64,000 nucleotides of DNA from positions 2,790,001 to 2,854,000 of the forward strand of contig OZ223471.1 in assembly GCA_965140775.1 (NCBI GenBank). The letters are read 5' to 3'. The stretch is from UBA6244 sp965140775. GTDB taxonomy: Bacteria > Bacteroidota > Bacteroidia > Bacteroidales > F082. The position numbers and the translations under genes are program-made. The notes beneath the pieces were generated by a model, which searched no databases, was not told the origin of the DNA, and saw nothing but the letters and a program-made list of their open reading frames with translations. Shown in pieces: positions 52,943-62,124 of the stretch (its first letter is position 1; the number at the start of each line of letters is the position of its first letter).

Positions 52943-54487
52943 ATGGAACATTTCGACATGGCGCTTGTGGACTGGTCGCGAGCGCAATTTGCTCTCACAG
53001 CGATGTATCATTGGCTTTTTGTACCATTGACGCTGGGGTTGAGTTTTATTGTGGCCATTATGATGACCATTTATGTAAAAACCGGCGATGAGCTTTGGAA
53101 AAAGATTACCAAATTCTGGCTCACCCTGTTTGGCATCAACTTCGCCATTGGCGTGGCCACGGGGATTATTCTGGAGTTTGAATTTGGCACCAACTGGTCC
53201 AATTACAGCTGGTTTGTGGGCGACATTTTTGGCGCACCCCTGGCCATTGAAGGCATCATGGCCTTCTTTATGGAATCCACCTTTATCGCCATCCTGTTTT
53301 TCGGATGGGGCAGGGTAAACAAAGGCTTTCATCTGGCCTCAGCCTGGCTGGTTGCCATTGGGTCTAACCTGAGTGCATTGTGGATATTGGTAGCCAATGC
53401 CTGGATGCAAAATCCTGTGGGCATGCGCTTTAACCCTGAAACTGCCCGCAACGAAATGCTTAATTTTTGGGAGGTCTTGTTTTCGCCCACGGCCATCAAC
53501 AAATTTCTGCACACCGTATCATCAGGTTATGTACTCTCCGCCATTTTTGTGGTAGGTATCAGTGCCTGGTTTTTGATCAAACGCCGAAACATCACCTTTG
53601 CCAAAAAGAGCATGGTGGTAGGTGCCGTATTTGGTTTATTCGCTTCTCTTTACCTTTTCATGACCGGCGACGAATCGGCCAGAGAAGTATTTCGCAGACA
53701 GCCCATGAAATTTGCCGCCATGGAAGGACTCTACGATGGCGAATCCAACGCACCTTTGGTGGTAATTGGTTTGATGAAACAAGCCCCCAACCCACAACAA
53801 CCCAACGTGGAACAGTTTGCATTTAAAATTGAAGTCCCCAACTTGCTTTCCTACATGGCCGCACTCAATCCCAACGCCTTTGTACCCGGAATTCGCGACC
53901 TGGTGCACGGCAATAAGGAACAAGGCATTATGTCGTATTACGAAAAAATTGAGAAGGGAAAGATCGCCATTCGCGCACTGAGCGACTACAAAGACGCGTT
54001 GGAAAGCAACGACCGCCATGCCGCGGAGTCGCATCTCAAACTTTTCAACGAAAATTATGCCTATTTCGGATACGGGTATTACGACGACCCCCACGATTTG
54101 ATTCCAACCGTTCCGTTAACCTTCTATTCTTTCCACATTATGGTAGGACTGGGCACACATTTTCTGATACTCTTCATTGTATTGCTGGTACTGCTGTATC
54201 GCAAAAAAATAGAGAAAGTGAGGTGGGTGCTATATGTGGCACTTTGGACCATTCCTTTGGCATGGATTGCTTCGCAGGCAGGATGGATTGTAGCAGAAGT
54301 GGGACGGCAACCATGGGTAATTCAGGACCTGATGCCCACACTTAGCGCCGTATCCAACATCGACAAGGGCTCGGTAATGCTGACTTTCTGGATATTTGCA
54401 GCCACCTTTACCGTGTTGCTTATTGCCGAAATTAAAATTATGGTTTCACAGATTGGATCACAATCTAAAAATGAAGGAGGGCACTAA
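52943..54487 (+). CDS. cydA: Cytochrome bd ubiquinol oxidase subunit I
   Basis: A 514-residue protein with about nine membrane segments. The family start is clear (VDWSRAQFALTAMYHWLFVP, with the heme b595 histidine), as are the GxxxGIxLEFEFGTNWSNY block and the GRQPWVIQDLMPT block after the Q-loop. The length is like that of long-Q-loop enzymes. It oxidises menaquinol and reduces oxygen without proton pumping, for use at low oxygen. It ends 2 bp before cydB. Confidence 0.95.
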   Translation: MEHFDMALVDWSRAQFALTAMYHWLFVPLTLGLSFIVAIMMTIYVKTGDELWKKITKFWLTLFGINFAIGVATGIILEFEFGTNWSNYSWFVGDIFGAPLAIEGIMAFFMESTFIAILFFGWGRVNKGFHLASAWLVAIGSNLSALWILVANAWMQNPVGMRFNPETARNEMLNFWEVLFSPTAINKFLHTVSSGYVLSAIFVVGISAWFLIKRRNITFAKKSMVVGAVFGLFASLYLFMTGDESAREVFRRQPMKFAAMEGLYDGESNAPLVVIGLMKQAPNPQQPNVEQFAFKIEVPNLLSYMAALNPNAFVPGIRDLVHGNKEQGIMSYYEKIEKGKIAIRALSDYKDALESNDRHAAESHLKLFNENYAYFGYGYYDDPHDLIPTVPLTFYSFHIMVGLGTHFLILFIVLLVLLYRKKIEKVRWVLYVALWTIPLAWIASQAGWIVAEVGRQPWVIQDLMPTLSAVSNIDKGSVMLTFWIFAATFTVLLIAEIKIMVSQIGSQSKNEGGH

Positions 54488-54489
54488 TC

Positions 54490-55647
54490 ATGTTTGAAAA
54501 CTTATCATACTTAGCGTTACAACAATACTGGTGGATGATTGTTTCCTTGCTGGGCGCATTGCTGGTATTTATGTTTTTTGTTCAGGGCGGACAAACCATG
54601 ATCAGATGTTTGGGAAAAACCGACAATGAGGTAAAGATGCTGGTAAACTCATTGGGCAGAAAATGGGACCTTACATTTACCACGCTGGTCACCTTTGGAG
54701 GAGCGGCTTTTGCCTCGTTCCCCCTGTTCTATTCCACAAGTTTTGGCGGAGCCTATTGGGTTTGGATGCTAATCCTTTTTGCCTTCATCATTCAGGCAGT
54801 TTCGTACGAATACCGAACCAAAAAGAACAACTTTCTGGGTGCCAAAACCTTTGAAACTTTTCTTTTCCTAAATGGCTTGTTGGGAACCATCCTTGTTGGA
54901 ACAGCCGTAGCTACCTTTTTTACGGGCTCCGATTTTATTGTCACCAACATGAACCACAGCATCTGGCAAAGTCCGTACAGAGGTCTGGAACTTGCTTTCA
55001 ACTTCACCCGTTACGAAACCTTTATCAACCTGTCGTTAGGATTGGCTGTATTTTTCCTGGCGCGCACCTTGGGCATCCTCTACTTTTTCAATAACGTGGA
55101 TGACGAAACCATTCTGGCCAGAGCCAGAAAGAAATTACTGCCCAACGCCATACCTTTTGTGTTTTTCTTTCTGTTTTTCCTCATTAACATCCTGTTAATT
55201 GATGGATTTGCCTACGACCCCGTTACAGGTGTTGTGCACATGGAACCCTACAAATATTTTAACAACCTGCTGGAAATGCCTGTTAATACGGTGATTCTGT
55301 TAGTTGGTGTTTTGGCCGTTTTGTTGGGCATTGTTCGGGCAGGATTCTTCTACGACAAGTGTGGCACCAAGGGCATCTGGATTTCGGGCATTGGCACCGT
55401 CCTGACCGTGTTTGCTTTGTTCCTGTTGGTGGGACTTAACAATACCTGTTTCTACCCCTCCACAGCCGACTTACAAAGTTCGCTTACCATTCAAAATGCC
55501 TCCTCAAGTGTTTACACGCTGGTGGCCATGAGCTATGTGTCGCTGTTGGTTCCGTTTGTTCTGGCTTATATCTGGTATGCCTGGAGGTCACTCAACAAAA
55601 AACCCATCACGGCCAAGGAAATGGAAGACGACACCCATGCCTATTAA
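54490..55647 (+). CDS. cydB: Cytochrome bd ubiquinol oxidase subunit II
   Basis: A 385-residue polytopic protein with eight or nine membrane segments. It has the CydB start (LQQYWWMIVSLLGALLVFMF, FVQGGQTM) and the later blocks GRKWDLTFTTLVTFGGAAFA and LLVPFVLAYIWYAWRSLNKK. It pairs with CydA. It is followed after 24 bp by a 36-codon gene. Confidence 0.94.
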   Translation: MFENLSYLALQQYWWMIVSLLGALLVFMFFVQGGQTMIRCLGKTDNEVKMLVNSLGRKWDLTFTTLVTFGGAAFASFPLFYSTSFGGAYWVWMLILFAFIIQAVSYEYRTKKNNFLGAKTFETFLFLNGLLGTILVGTAVATFFTGSDFIVTNMNHSIWQSPYRGLELAFNFTRYETFINLSLGLAVFFLARTLGILYFFNNVDDETILARARKKLLPNAIPFVFFFLFFLINILLIDGFAYDPVTGVVHMEPYKYFNNLLEMPVNTVILLVGVLAVLLGIVRAGFFYDKCGTKGIWISGIGTVLTVFALFLLVGLNNTCFYPSTADLQSSLTIQNASSSVYTLVAMSYVSLLVPFVLAYIWYAWRSLNKKPITAKEMEDDTHAY

Positions 55648-55671
55648 TTTTAACCACTAAAAACGAAAAAG

Positions 55672-55782
55672 ATGTATTTAAAAGAAATATTATGGTTTTT
55701 TAGCTGGCCCGTTTTTATCTGGGTTAGCTACCTGCTCGTCCGGTATGTATTGAATAAACTGGAAAAAAAAGGAGCAATATAA
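55672..55782 (+). CDS. CydX-like small subunit (36 aa)
   Basis: A 36-codon gene starting at the ATG at 55672 and ending TAA at 55780-55782. It is one membrane helix with W-F-F-S-W-P-V-F-I-W in the middle, then a basic-acidic tail (NKLEKKGAI). It lies 24 bp after cydB, with an A-rich leader (ctaaaaacgaaaaag), and is closed by a terminator. Single-helix subunits (CydX, CydH/CydY) in the same place are known to be required for or to stabilise cytochrome bd in other bacteria; this looks like a Bacteroidota equivalent (inference). It is too short for standard gene finders. Confidence 0.7.
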   Translation: MYLKEILWFFSWPVFIWVSYLLVRYVLNKLEKKGAI

Positions 55783-55806
55783 CTTCCCATCCGGATTTCG
55801 GAAACC

Positions 55807-55843
55807 AAAAAGCACCCTGTTATCAAGATGGGGTGCTTTTTTT
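55807..55843 (+). terminator. Intrinsic terminator of the cyd operon
   Basis: AAAAAGCACCC (55807-55817) pairs with GGGTGCTTTTT (55831-55841) around a 13-base loop, and seven T end the element. Confidence 0.9.
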
Positions 55844-55872
55844 GTAAACCTATGATCAACAAATAAGACTTA

Positions 55873-56035
55873 GAAACTGTCTGAATTTTTCCGGAAGGGA
55901 AATCAGATGGGCGGAATATGAAATAATGCTCTATCCATATCGTCCGCCCATGGCGGATGAAACAAACTGGTAAAACTATTCTTCTACCCATATTTGACTA
56001 CTAAACAGAGTCTAAATCAAAGTTTAGACAGTTTC
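55873..56035. mobile_element. 163-bp MITE-like element with TTA target duplications
   Basis: The ends are GAAACTGTCTGAATTTT (from 55873) and, as reverse complement of the right end, GAAACTGTCTAAACTTT; 15 of 17 bases match. TTA flanks both ends (55870-55872 and 56036-56038) as a direct duplication. A TNA duplication and such ends fit IS5-like transposition. The inside has no transposase gene. It lies between the cyd terminator and the PHP-glycosyltransferase gene. Confidence 0.7.
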
Positions 56036-56127
56036 TTAGATTCAATTTTTCATAACACAAGCTTAACCCCCAATTTATTTTCAGCTAACACACAAGCTTG
56101 ATTTTAGCCGTTTGATAAGCTCAGACC

Positions 56128-58803
56128 ATGGATTCAAACTTTCTGCACCACCGTATGTTTTCAAAAACCTTACAAACCGACATTTCAACCTTTATTGACC
56201 GGCAAAAAAACCGTTTTCCGGAAAATGAAACCTTGCGTATCGACCTGCATTGTCACGACTACAACAGCGATGTTCCCGATGAAATACTTGGCCGAATATT
56301 GAATGTTCCGGAAACATGGACCCCCACCGAAACTGTCATTAAAACACTAAAAAACAACAACTGCAACGCCTTCACCATCACCAACCACAACAATGCCCGA
56401 TCGTGTTACGAATTGCAATCGAAAGGCTTTGACATCCTGACCGGGGCCGAATTCAGTTGTACCGTTCCCGATTTCAAAGTGGGTATTCATGTTTTGGCCT
56501 ACGGGTTCACTCCTCCGCAAGAGGTAAAGCTCAACAAGCTACGCAAGAATGTGTATGCTTTCCAGGAATACGCCATTTCGCAAGGAATTCCGACAGTTTG
56601 GGCCCATCCCCTTTATCATTACAGTCCGAAAAGCATTCCCGGAATGGCCTTTTTCAATAAAATGTCGTTGATCTTTGAACGATTTGAAGTCATTAATGGT
56701 CAAAGAGATACCTGGCAAAACCTGTTGGTAAAATCATGGGTGGAAAGTCTTACTCCGGAAATCATTGACGTAAACGCTCGAATTGCCGGGATCAATCCTT
56801 ACGACTATTGCAACGACCCGTACACCAAGCACATGACCGGAGGTTCCGACAGCCATATGGGGATATTTACCGGATTATCAGGCACGTTGCTTCACATTCC
56901 CAACCTGGAACTAAGGCAAAAAAATGAACTTATTTCAACCCTTGCCCTGGAAGCCATTAAGGAAGGACGAACGGCTCCCTATGGGTCGCACAACAACAAC
57001 GAAAAGCTCAACATCGCCTTTATCGACTACGTATGTCAGATTGCACTCAATTATAAGGATCCCGGATTGCTCCGGATGGTGCTTCATAAAGGAACCAATC
57101 GCGATAAAGTACTGGCTTTCATTATCTCCAATGCTTTCGCCGAACTCAAACGGCACAAAACCACCATGAGTTTCGTTGAAATTTTTCATCATTCCTTTAG
57201 CGGAAAGGCACCAAAAAAGTACAAACGCATGTTGGTGTCCAAGGCATACAAACCTGTTTTTGACGAAGCCTTAAACATCGCCAAAGCTAAAAATGAAAAT
57301 CCTGTCGGTTCGGACGCACGCTATAACCAAAGTATTCAAAACATTGCCAACGAACTTAACCAACTGCTTTGGAAAAGAACCACGAAAAAAATTGAGAAAC
57401 TCAAAGTAGAGAAAAACCTCAACGAGCTCACATGGAATCAAATCATGGAGCAATTTGAAATTCCGGCCAACATCAGCAATTACCTCGAAACGGGTAAAAA
57501 AGAAGAAAAAAAGGGTAAAAAATCGTCTAACAAAACCAACCTGCTCAAGTTGTTGGACGGGTTGTCGTTTCCATTTCTGGCCTCAACGCTCCTGCAGGCG
57601 GCCAACTTCACCAGTTTAAAAGTGCTCTACAATGCCCGTCCGATGCTCAACGAATTTTCGGAAAATCTGGAAAAATACCGACATCCCAAACGCATGTTGT
57701 GGCTTACCGACACCTTTGAAGACAAAAACGGCGTTTCGATGGTATTGCAAACCATGCTCCAATATATACAAACAAATAATTTGCCCATCGATTTGCTCGC
57801 ATGCAGCGATACCCTGTCTTCGCAAAAAAATCTTCTGGTGGTTAAACCTCAGGCTACCTTTACGCTACCCTATTATCAACAACAACCCATTCGCATCCCC
57901 AATCTGGACAGGATTACAGAAATTTTCCGGGAAGGAGAATACGACCGTGTGATGTCGTCAACAGAATTGCCCATGGGCATGGTGGCAATTTTTCTGAAAC
58001 ATGCCTACACAGTTCCGGCGTATTTTTACATGCACACCGACTGGATGACCTTTGGCAAGAAAACCCTTAAGCTGGATTTGCTGAGCCTAAGCCGGTTAAA
58101 GAGACTGCTGCGCGGTTTTTACCAATTATTTGATGGCGTTTTTGTACTTAACAGCGACCACAGGAAGTGGCTCACAGGCGAGCAAATGAGCCTTGAACCC
58201 GATCAGGTGAAAATGACCGCACATTGGGCTGATGAACCATTTCGCCTCATCGAAAACAAGATGGCAGAAATCGTTCCCAACGACAAAAAAGCGCCCACCA
58301 TCGTTTATGCAGGACGCTTAAGCAAAGAAAAAGGCGTATTGGAATTGCCCGAAATCGTAGGTCAGATAAGAAAAAACCATCCGGAATTGCGACTCATGAT
58401 TGCTGGAACCGGTCCTGAAGAAAAAACCTTGAAAGAACAAATGCCGGAAGCCGATTTTTTGGGTTGGGTTGACAAAGCCGACCTTCCCGGGCTTTATTCT
58501 TCATGTGATTTACTCCTACTTCCAAGCAAATTCGATACCTTCAGCTTGGTGGTACTGGAAGCCATGAGCTGCGGCCTGCCTGTGATTGCCTACAAAGCGA
58601 AAGGACCCAAAGACATCATCATCGACAATAAAAACGGATTTTTAGTGAAAAGTCGGGATGATTTCGCGGAAAAAGCCTCTACCTACCTGAAAACACCTGA
58701 AAGCCATGCACCCATGCGTCGCGAAGCCATCCGCAGAGCCCAAGAATACAGTGCCCGCGATATCATGACCCAACTACTGACTGACACCGGACTCACCTCT
58801 TAA
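56128..58803 (+). CDS. PHP-domain phosphoesterase fused to a family-4-type glycosyltransferase
   Basis: An 891-residue soluble protein. Residues about 25-300 form a PHP metal-dependent phosphoesterase domain: L-R-I-D-L-H-C-H-D at 41-49, FTITNHNN, LTGAEFSC, WAHPLYH and GGSDSHMG hold the metal ligands. A middle segment (about 300-490, lysine-rich) has no clear fold. The rest (about 525-890) is a GT-B glycosyltransferase: VYAGRLSKEKGVLELPEIVG, LMIAGTGPE, FLGWVDKADLPGLYSSCDLL, then the F-D-T-F-S-L-V-V-L-E-A-M-S-C-G-L-P-V block that binds the nucleotide sugar. Fusing both suggests a step that transfers a sugar and processes a phosphate ester. It is followed after 11 bp by a GH13 enzyme, so alpha-glucan or disaccharide metabolism is likely (inference). 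Confidence 0.85.
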   Translation: MDSNFLHHRMFSKTLQTDISTFIDRQKNRFPENETLRIDLHCHDYNSDVPDEILGRILNVPETWTPTETVIKTLKNNNCNAFTITNHNNARSCYELQSKGFDILTGAEFSCTVPDFKVGIHVLAYGFTPPQEVKLNKLRKNVYAFQEYAISQGIPTVWAHPLYHYSPKSIPGMAFFNKMSLIFERFEVINGQRDTWQNLLVKSWVESLTPEIIDVNARIAGINPYDYCNDPYTKHMTGGSDSHMGIFTGLSGTLLHIPNLELRQKNELISTLALEAIKEGRTAPYGSHNNNEKLNIAFIDYVCQIALNYKDPGLLRMVLHKGTNRDKVLAFIISNAFAELKRHKTTMSFVEIFHHSFSGKAPKKYKRMLVSKAYKPVFDEALNIAKAKNENPVGSDARYNQSIQNIANELNQLLWKRTTKKIEKLKVEKNLNELTWNQIMEQFEIPANISNYLETGKKEEKKGKKSSNKTNLLKLLDGLSFPFLASTLLQAANFTSLKVLYNARPMLNEFSENLEKYRHPKRMLWLTDTFEDKNGVSMVLQTMLQYIQTNNLPIDLLACSDTLSSQKNLLVVKPQATFTLPYYQQQPIRIPNLDRITEIFREGEYDRVMSSTELPMGMVAIFLKHAYTVPAYFYMHTDWMTFGKKTLKLDLLSLSRLKRLLRGFYQLFDGVFVLNSDHRKWLTGEQMSLEPDQVKMTAHWADEPFRLIENKMAEIVPNDKKAPTIVYAGRLSKEKGVLELPEIVGQIRKNHPELRLMIAGTGPEEKTLKEQMPEADFLGWVDKADLPGLYSSCDLLLLPSKFDTFSLVVLEAMSCGLPVIAYKAKGPKDIIIDNKNGFLVKSRDDFAEKASTYLKTPESHAPMRREAIRRAQEYSARDIMTQLLTDTGLTS

Positions 58804-58814
58804 AATCAACCGGG

Positions 58815-60422
58815 ATGCAATCAAATAACCAGGAAAGTTGGTGGAAGTACGGCGTGATCTATCAAATATACACCCGCAGTTTTTATGACAAAAACGGAGA
58901 TGGCATCGGCGATTTGGCGGGAGTAATTGACAAACTCGACTATTTAAAAAATCTGGGAATATCGGCCATCTGGCTCACCCCCATTTTCGAGACTCCCAAT
59001 TGTGATTTTGGCTATGATGTACGTGATTACCGTGAAGTTGATCCAACCCTGGGCACTATGGACGAATTCACCACCCTGTTGCAGGAAGCCCATCAACGAA
59101 ACATCCGGGTGATTCTCGACATGGTACTTAACCACACATCGCACCTGCATTCATGGTTTTTGGAATCGCGATCGTCCACCGAAAATAGCAAACGCGACTG
59201 GTATATCTGGCACGACAAAGTAGATGGCGGACCACCCAACAACTGGAAAAACGCCTTTGGCGGCAGTGCCTGGGAATGGGATGCAAAGACCGAACAATAC
59301 TATTTGCACTCCTTCCTGAAAGAGCAACCCGACCTCAACTGGCGGAATAAGGACGTACGAAATGCCTTTTTCGACATCCTCCGGTTTTGGCTTAAGTTAG
59401 GAGTTGATGGATTTCGGCTGGATGTAATCAACATGATTGTGAAGGATAAAAAGTTCAGAAACAACCCCTTTACTTTTCGTTTTCCATTTTTTCAGGAACC
59501 CAAATACAATTCCAATCAGGACAAATCACTCAAGATTGTAAAAAAAATAAGAAAGGTAATCGACGAATTTGACGACCGGTTGTTGGTGGGAGAAATCTAC
59601 ACCCTCCCTCCCGGAAATGCCCGTGCTTCGTCGGCGTACCTTCGGAATGGCAACGACGGACTACATCTGGCCTTCGATTTCTCCTTGCTATTCTCCAAAT
59701 GGAAAGCCCGAAACTATTACCTCAACTTAAAAAGGTGGTTCAACCTGATTCCGGAGGATGGATGGCCTTGTCATGTACTTTCCAACCACGATTTGCATCG
59801 AAGCTTCAATCGCAGCGGTTTGTTTTCTGAACCTGAAAAGAAAGCCAAGGTAGCATCCGTTTTGATGCTCACCCTCAAAGGCACTCCTTTTATCTATTAT
59901 GGTGAAGAAATTGGCATGGAAAACACACCCGTTCCGCGAAGAAAAATCAGCGACCCCCTGGGCAAAAAATATTGGCCTCTCTATTCAGGACGCGACCAGG
60001 CCCGCAGACCCATGCTTTGGAACAACAGCCCCCATGCCGGATTCTCCGTCAAAGAACCATGGCTTCCCATCAACAACAACTATCGTGAAAAAAGCGTTGA
60101 AACCCAAAGTAAGGACGAAAAATCCATTTTCTCGCTTTACAAATCCCTCATGGAAATCAGGCAACACAAACCGGCTTTGTCTGTGGGCAATATCCGTTTT
60201 GTTGAAAAAGGCTTGCTCGGTATTCTGGCCTACACGCGGACACATGAAAACCAAACGATCCTTGTAGCACTCAACTTCAGTTCGCGAAAAAAAACAATGT
60301 CGCTTCCCAAACACAGCCGATGGAAAATACTGGCCAACACCTATATTACCTACGAAAACCTGGTTTTTTCCGAACAACTGGATTTGTTGCCCTACGAGGC
60401 AGTGATTTTGGAAAAAGATTGA
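58815..60422 (+). CDS. GH13 alpha-glucosidase
   Basis: A 535-residue (beta/alpha)8 enzyme of the alpha-amylase family. It begins WWKYGVIYQIYTRSFYDKNG and shows the usual regions: D-M-V-L-N-H-T-S, G-F-R-L-D-V with the nucleophile D203, V-G-E-I-Y with the acid E260, and S-N-H-D with D326. The plan and length match oligo-1,6-glucosidase/alpha-glucosidase or trehalose-synthase-like enzymes; no signal peptide, so it is cytosolic. Only sequence comparison could fix the linkage. It is co-transcribed with the PHP-glycosyltransferase. Confidence 0.9.
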   Translation: MQSNNQESWWKYGVIYQIYTRSFYDKNGDGIGDLAGVIDKLDYLKNLGISAIWLTPIFETPNCDFGYDVRDYREVDPTLGTMDEFTTLLQEAHQRNIRVILDMVLNHTSHLHSWFLESRSSTENSKRDWYIWHDKVDGGPPNNWKNAFGGSAWEWDAKTEQYYLHSFLKEQPDLNWRNKDVRNAFFDILRFWLKLGVDGFRLDVINMIVKDKKFRNNPFTFRFPFFQEPKYNSNQDKSLKIVKKIRKVIDEFDDRLLVGEIYTLPPGNARASSAYLRNGNDGLHLAFDFSLLFSKWKARNYYLNLKRWFNLIPEDGWPCHVLSNHDLHRSFNRSGLFSEPEKKAKVASVLMLTLKGTPFIYYGEEIGMENTPVPRRKISDPLGKKYWPLYSGRDQARRPMLWNNSPHAGFSVKEPWLPINNNYREKSVETQSKDEKSIFSLYKSLMEIRQHKPALSVGNIRFVEKGLLGILAYTRTHENQTILVALNFSSRKKTMSLPKHSRWKILANTYITYENLVFSEQLDLLPYEAVILEKD

Positions 60423-60473
60423 TTTCTACTCAGAAAAGATTTCCGTTGATTCTGCTCTCAAACTATCCCATTA

Positions 60474-61451
60474 TCAAGGGTAGGTCAACCCGATTTTCTT
60501 TCTTACCGCATCCAATGTTTTGATGAGTGTCCAACTCATGTTGAGTGGCATTTTGTTGCTTTGAGTAAGCCCCGCATTCAAACAGCGCATCACCTCCTTG
60601 ATTTCGTGGACATAACCATGACCAAGGTAGGGGATATTGAAAATTTCAGGAGGTTCGCCATCACGTTGCAAAGTGATTTTTTCGGGATGATGAAAGCGTC
60701 GGTGCACATGAATGGAACCATGTTCCCCTTGTACAATTGCTTCTACGGGGGTATCGGCCACCAATGAACAATCGAGTTGTGCCCTTGCCGGATCTACGTA
60801 ATCAAATGTCATGGAACATTGGTTATCAACGCCTGTTTCGGCGAAGCTTGCCCCGGCTTCAATTTTATCAGGACTCCCCAGCAAAAGCAATGAAAGATAT
60901 ACCGGATAAATGCCAATATCGAGCAATGCCCCACCTCCCAATGATTTTTTGAACAACCTGGAATCAGCATCGTAATGGGCCTGATAACCAAAATCGGCTT
61001 GTAAGGAAACAATCTTTCCAATGGATTTATCTTCAACCAATTGAACTAATTTTTCGGTGGCCGGAATAAAGCGGGTCCACAAGGCTTCCATTAAAAAGAG
61101 ACGCTTCTCCCTGGCGCGTCGCATCATGATTTCAACCTCCTCCCCATTCATTCCCAGTGGTTTTTCACATAAAACGGCTTTTCCGGCATCAAGACAAAGC
61201 TGGGTATGTTCCAAATGAAGGGCGTGAGGTGTGGCTATGTACACCACTTCCACTTCCGTGTTGCCAACGAGCTCTTCGTAGTTGTCATAGTATCGCGGTG
61301 ACTGATATTTTTCGGCGAAAGCTTTGGCATTGTTCGCATCACGCGAAGCCACTGCTACCAGCTCGGCACCTTCCACCAGCAACAGATCGGAGGCAAATTT
61401 ATGGGCAATACGACCCAATCCAATGATACCCCATTTAATTTTTCTACTCAT
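60474..61451 (-). CDS. Gfo/Idh/MocA family oxidoreductase
   Basis: A 325-residue NAD(P)-dependent dehydrogenase. The Rossmann start is IKWGIIGLGRIAHKFASDLL, followed by VAVASRD, VVYIATPHALHLEHTQLCLD and the C-E-K-P-L-G motif near residue 95 (the lysine is the usual catalytic residue). The C-terminal half is the alpha/beta domain that binds the sugar (GGGALLDIGIYPVYLSLLLL). The substrate, probably a sugar or cyclitol, cannot be told. Its start overlaps the end of the macro-domain gene by 8 bp. Confidence 0.92.
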   Translation of the reverse strand: MSRKIKWGIIGLGRIAHKFASDLLLVEGAELVAVASRDANNAKAFAEKYQSPRYYDNYEELVGNTEVEVVYIATPHALHLEHTQLCLDAGKAVLCEKPLGMNGEEVEIMMRRAREKRLFLMEALWTRFIPATEKLVQLVEDKSIGKIVSLQADFGYQAHYDADSRLFKKSLGGGALLDIGIYPVYLSLLLLGSPDKIEAGASFAETGVDNQCSMTFDYVDPARAQLDCSLVADTPVEAIVQGEHGSIHVHRRFHHPEKITLQRDGEPPEIFNIPYLGHGYVHEIKEVMRCLNAGLTQSNKMPLNMSWTLIKTLDAVRKKIGLTYP

Positions 61452-61986
61452 TTTTCAGTGAGTTTAAAGCCTCTTGCAAACAAGTATAATTTTCATCGTC
61501 AAAACAAACCAACATCACCTTTTCGATTCCCGAATTCAATTTCAACCAAGCCCCGAGCGTTTCAACCGCCACCTTGGCCGCCTTTTCCTTGGGGTAGCCA
61601 TAAACTCCGGTACTGATACACGGAAAGGCAACACTGCGACAACCAGACTTTAGGGCCAAATCCAACGATTCACGATAGCAAGAGGCCAGGGCATCAGGCT
61701 CTCCCGATTTTCCACCGTGCCACACAGGACCAACGGTATGTATCACAAAGCGGGCAGGCAGTTTTCCGGCAGTGGTAATCACAGCTTTTCCGGCAGGACA
61801 TCGACCCTGATTCGCAACAATGACCTTGCACTCCTCCAAAATTTTCGGTCCGCCGGCGCGGTGAATGGCACCATCCACTCCCCCACCACCCATCAAGGAT
61901 GAATTGGCCGCATTGACCACGGCGTCCACCTCCAAAAGGGTAATGTCGCCCTTTATAAGTTCAATGTGGGCATCTCCTATCTTCAT
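61444..61986 (-). CDS. Macro-domain protein (O-acetyl-ADP-ribose deacetylase type)
   Basis: A 180-residue single-domain protein. The ADP-ribose pocket is clear: VDAVVNAANSSLMGGGGVDG, then AIHRAGG, AVITTAGKLPARFVIHTVGP and FPCISTGVYGYPKEKA. It should remove acetyl or ADP-ribosyl groups. The next gene overlaps its last 8 bp. A -7 site lies 27 bp upstream. Confidence 0.94.
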   Translation of the reverse strand: MKIGDAHIELIKGDITLLEVDAVVNAANSSLMGGGGVDGAIHRAGGPKILEECKVIVANQGRCPAGKAVITTAGKLPARFVIHTVGPVWHGGKSGEPDALASCYRESLDLALKSGCRSVAFPCISTGVYGYPKEKAAKVAVETLGAWLKLNSGIEKVMLVCFDDENYTCLQEALNSLKNE

Positions 61987-62012
61987 TTCAGTGTTTTTTA
62001 TGCAATTGATTA

Positions 62013-62020
62013 CAAAGGTA
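62013..62020 (-). promoter_or_regulatory. -7 element of the macro-domain gene
   Basis: Read on the minus strand the site is TACCTTTG, an exact TAnnTTTG match, 26 bp before the ATG at 61986. No good -33 element is seen. Confidence 0.45.
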
Positions 62021-62124
62021 GGTATTGAATAGAATTGGAGCGGTGTAGAGAATAGTTTTTCCGTTCGAATCGCAAAATAAATGTCCTTAGCGAAAATGAC
62101 AAAAAGATAACTCTTCTTCGCCCC

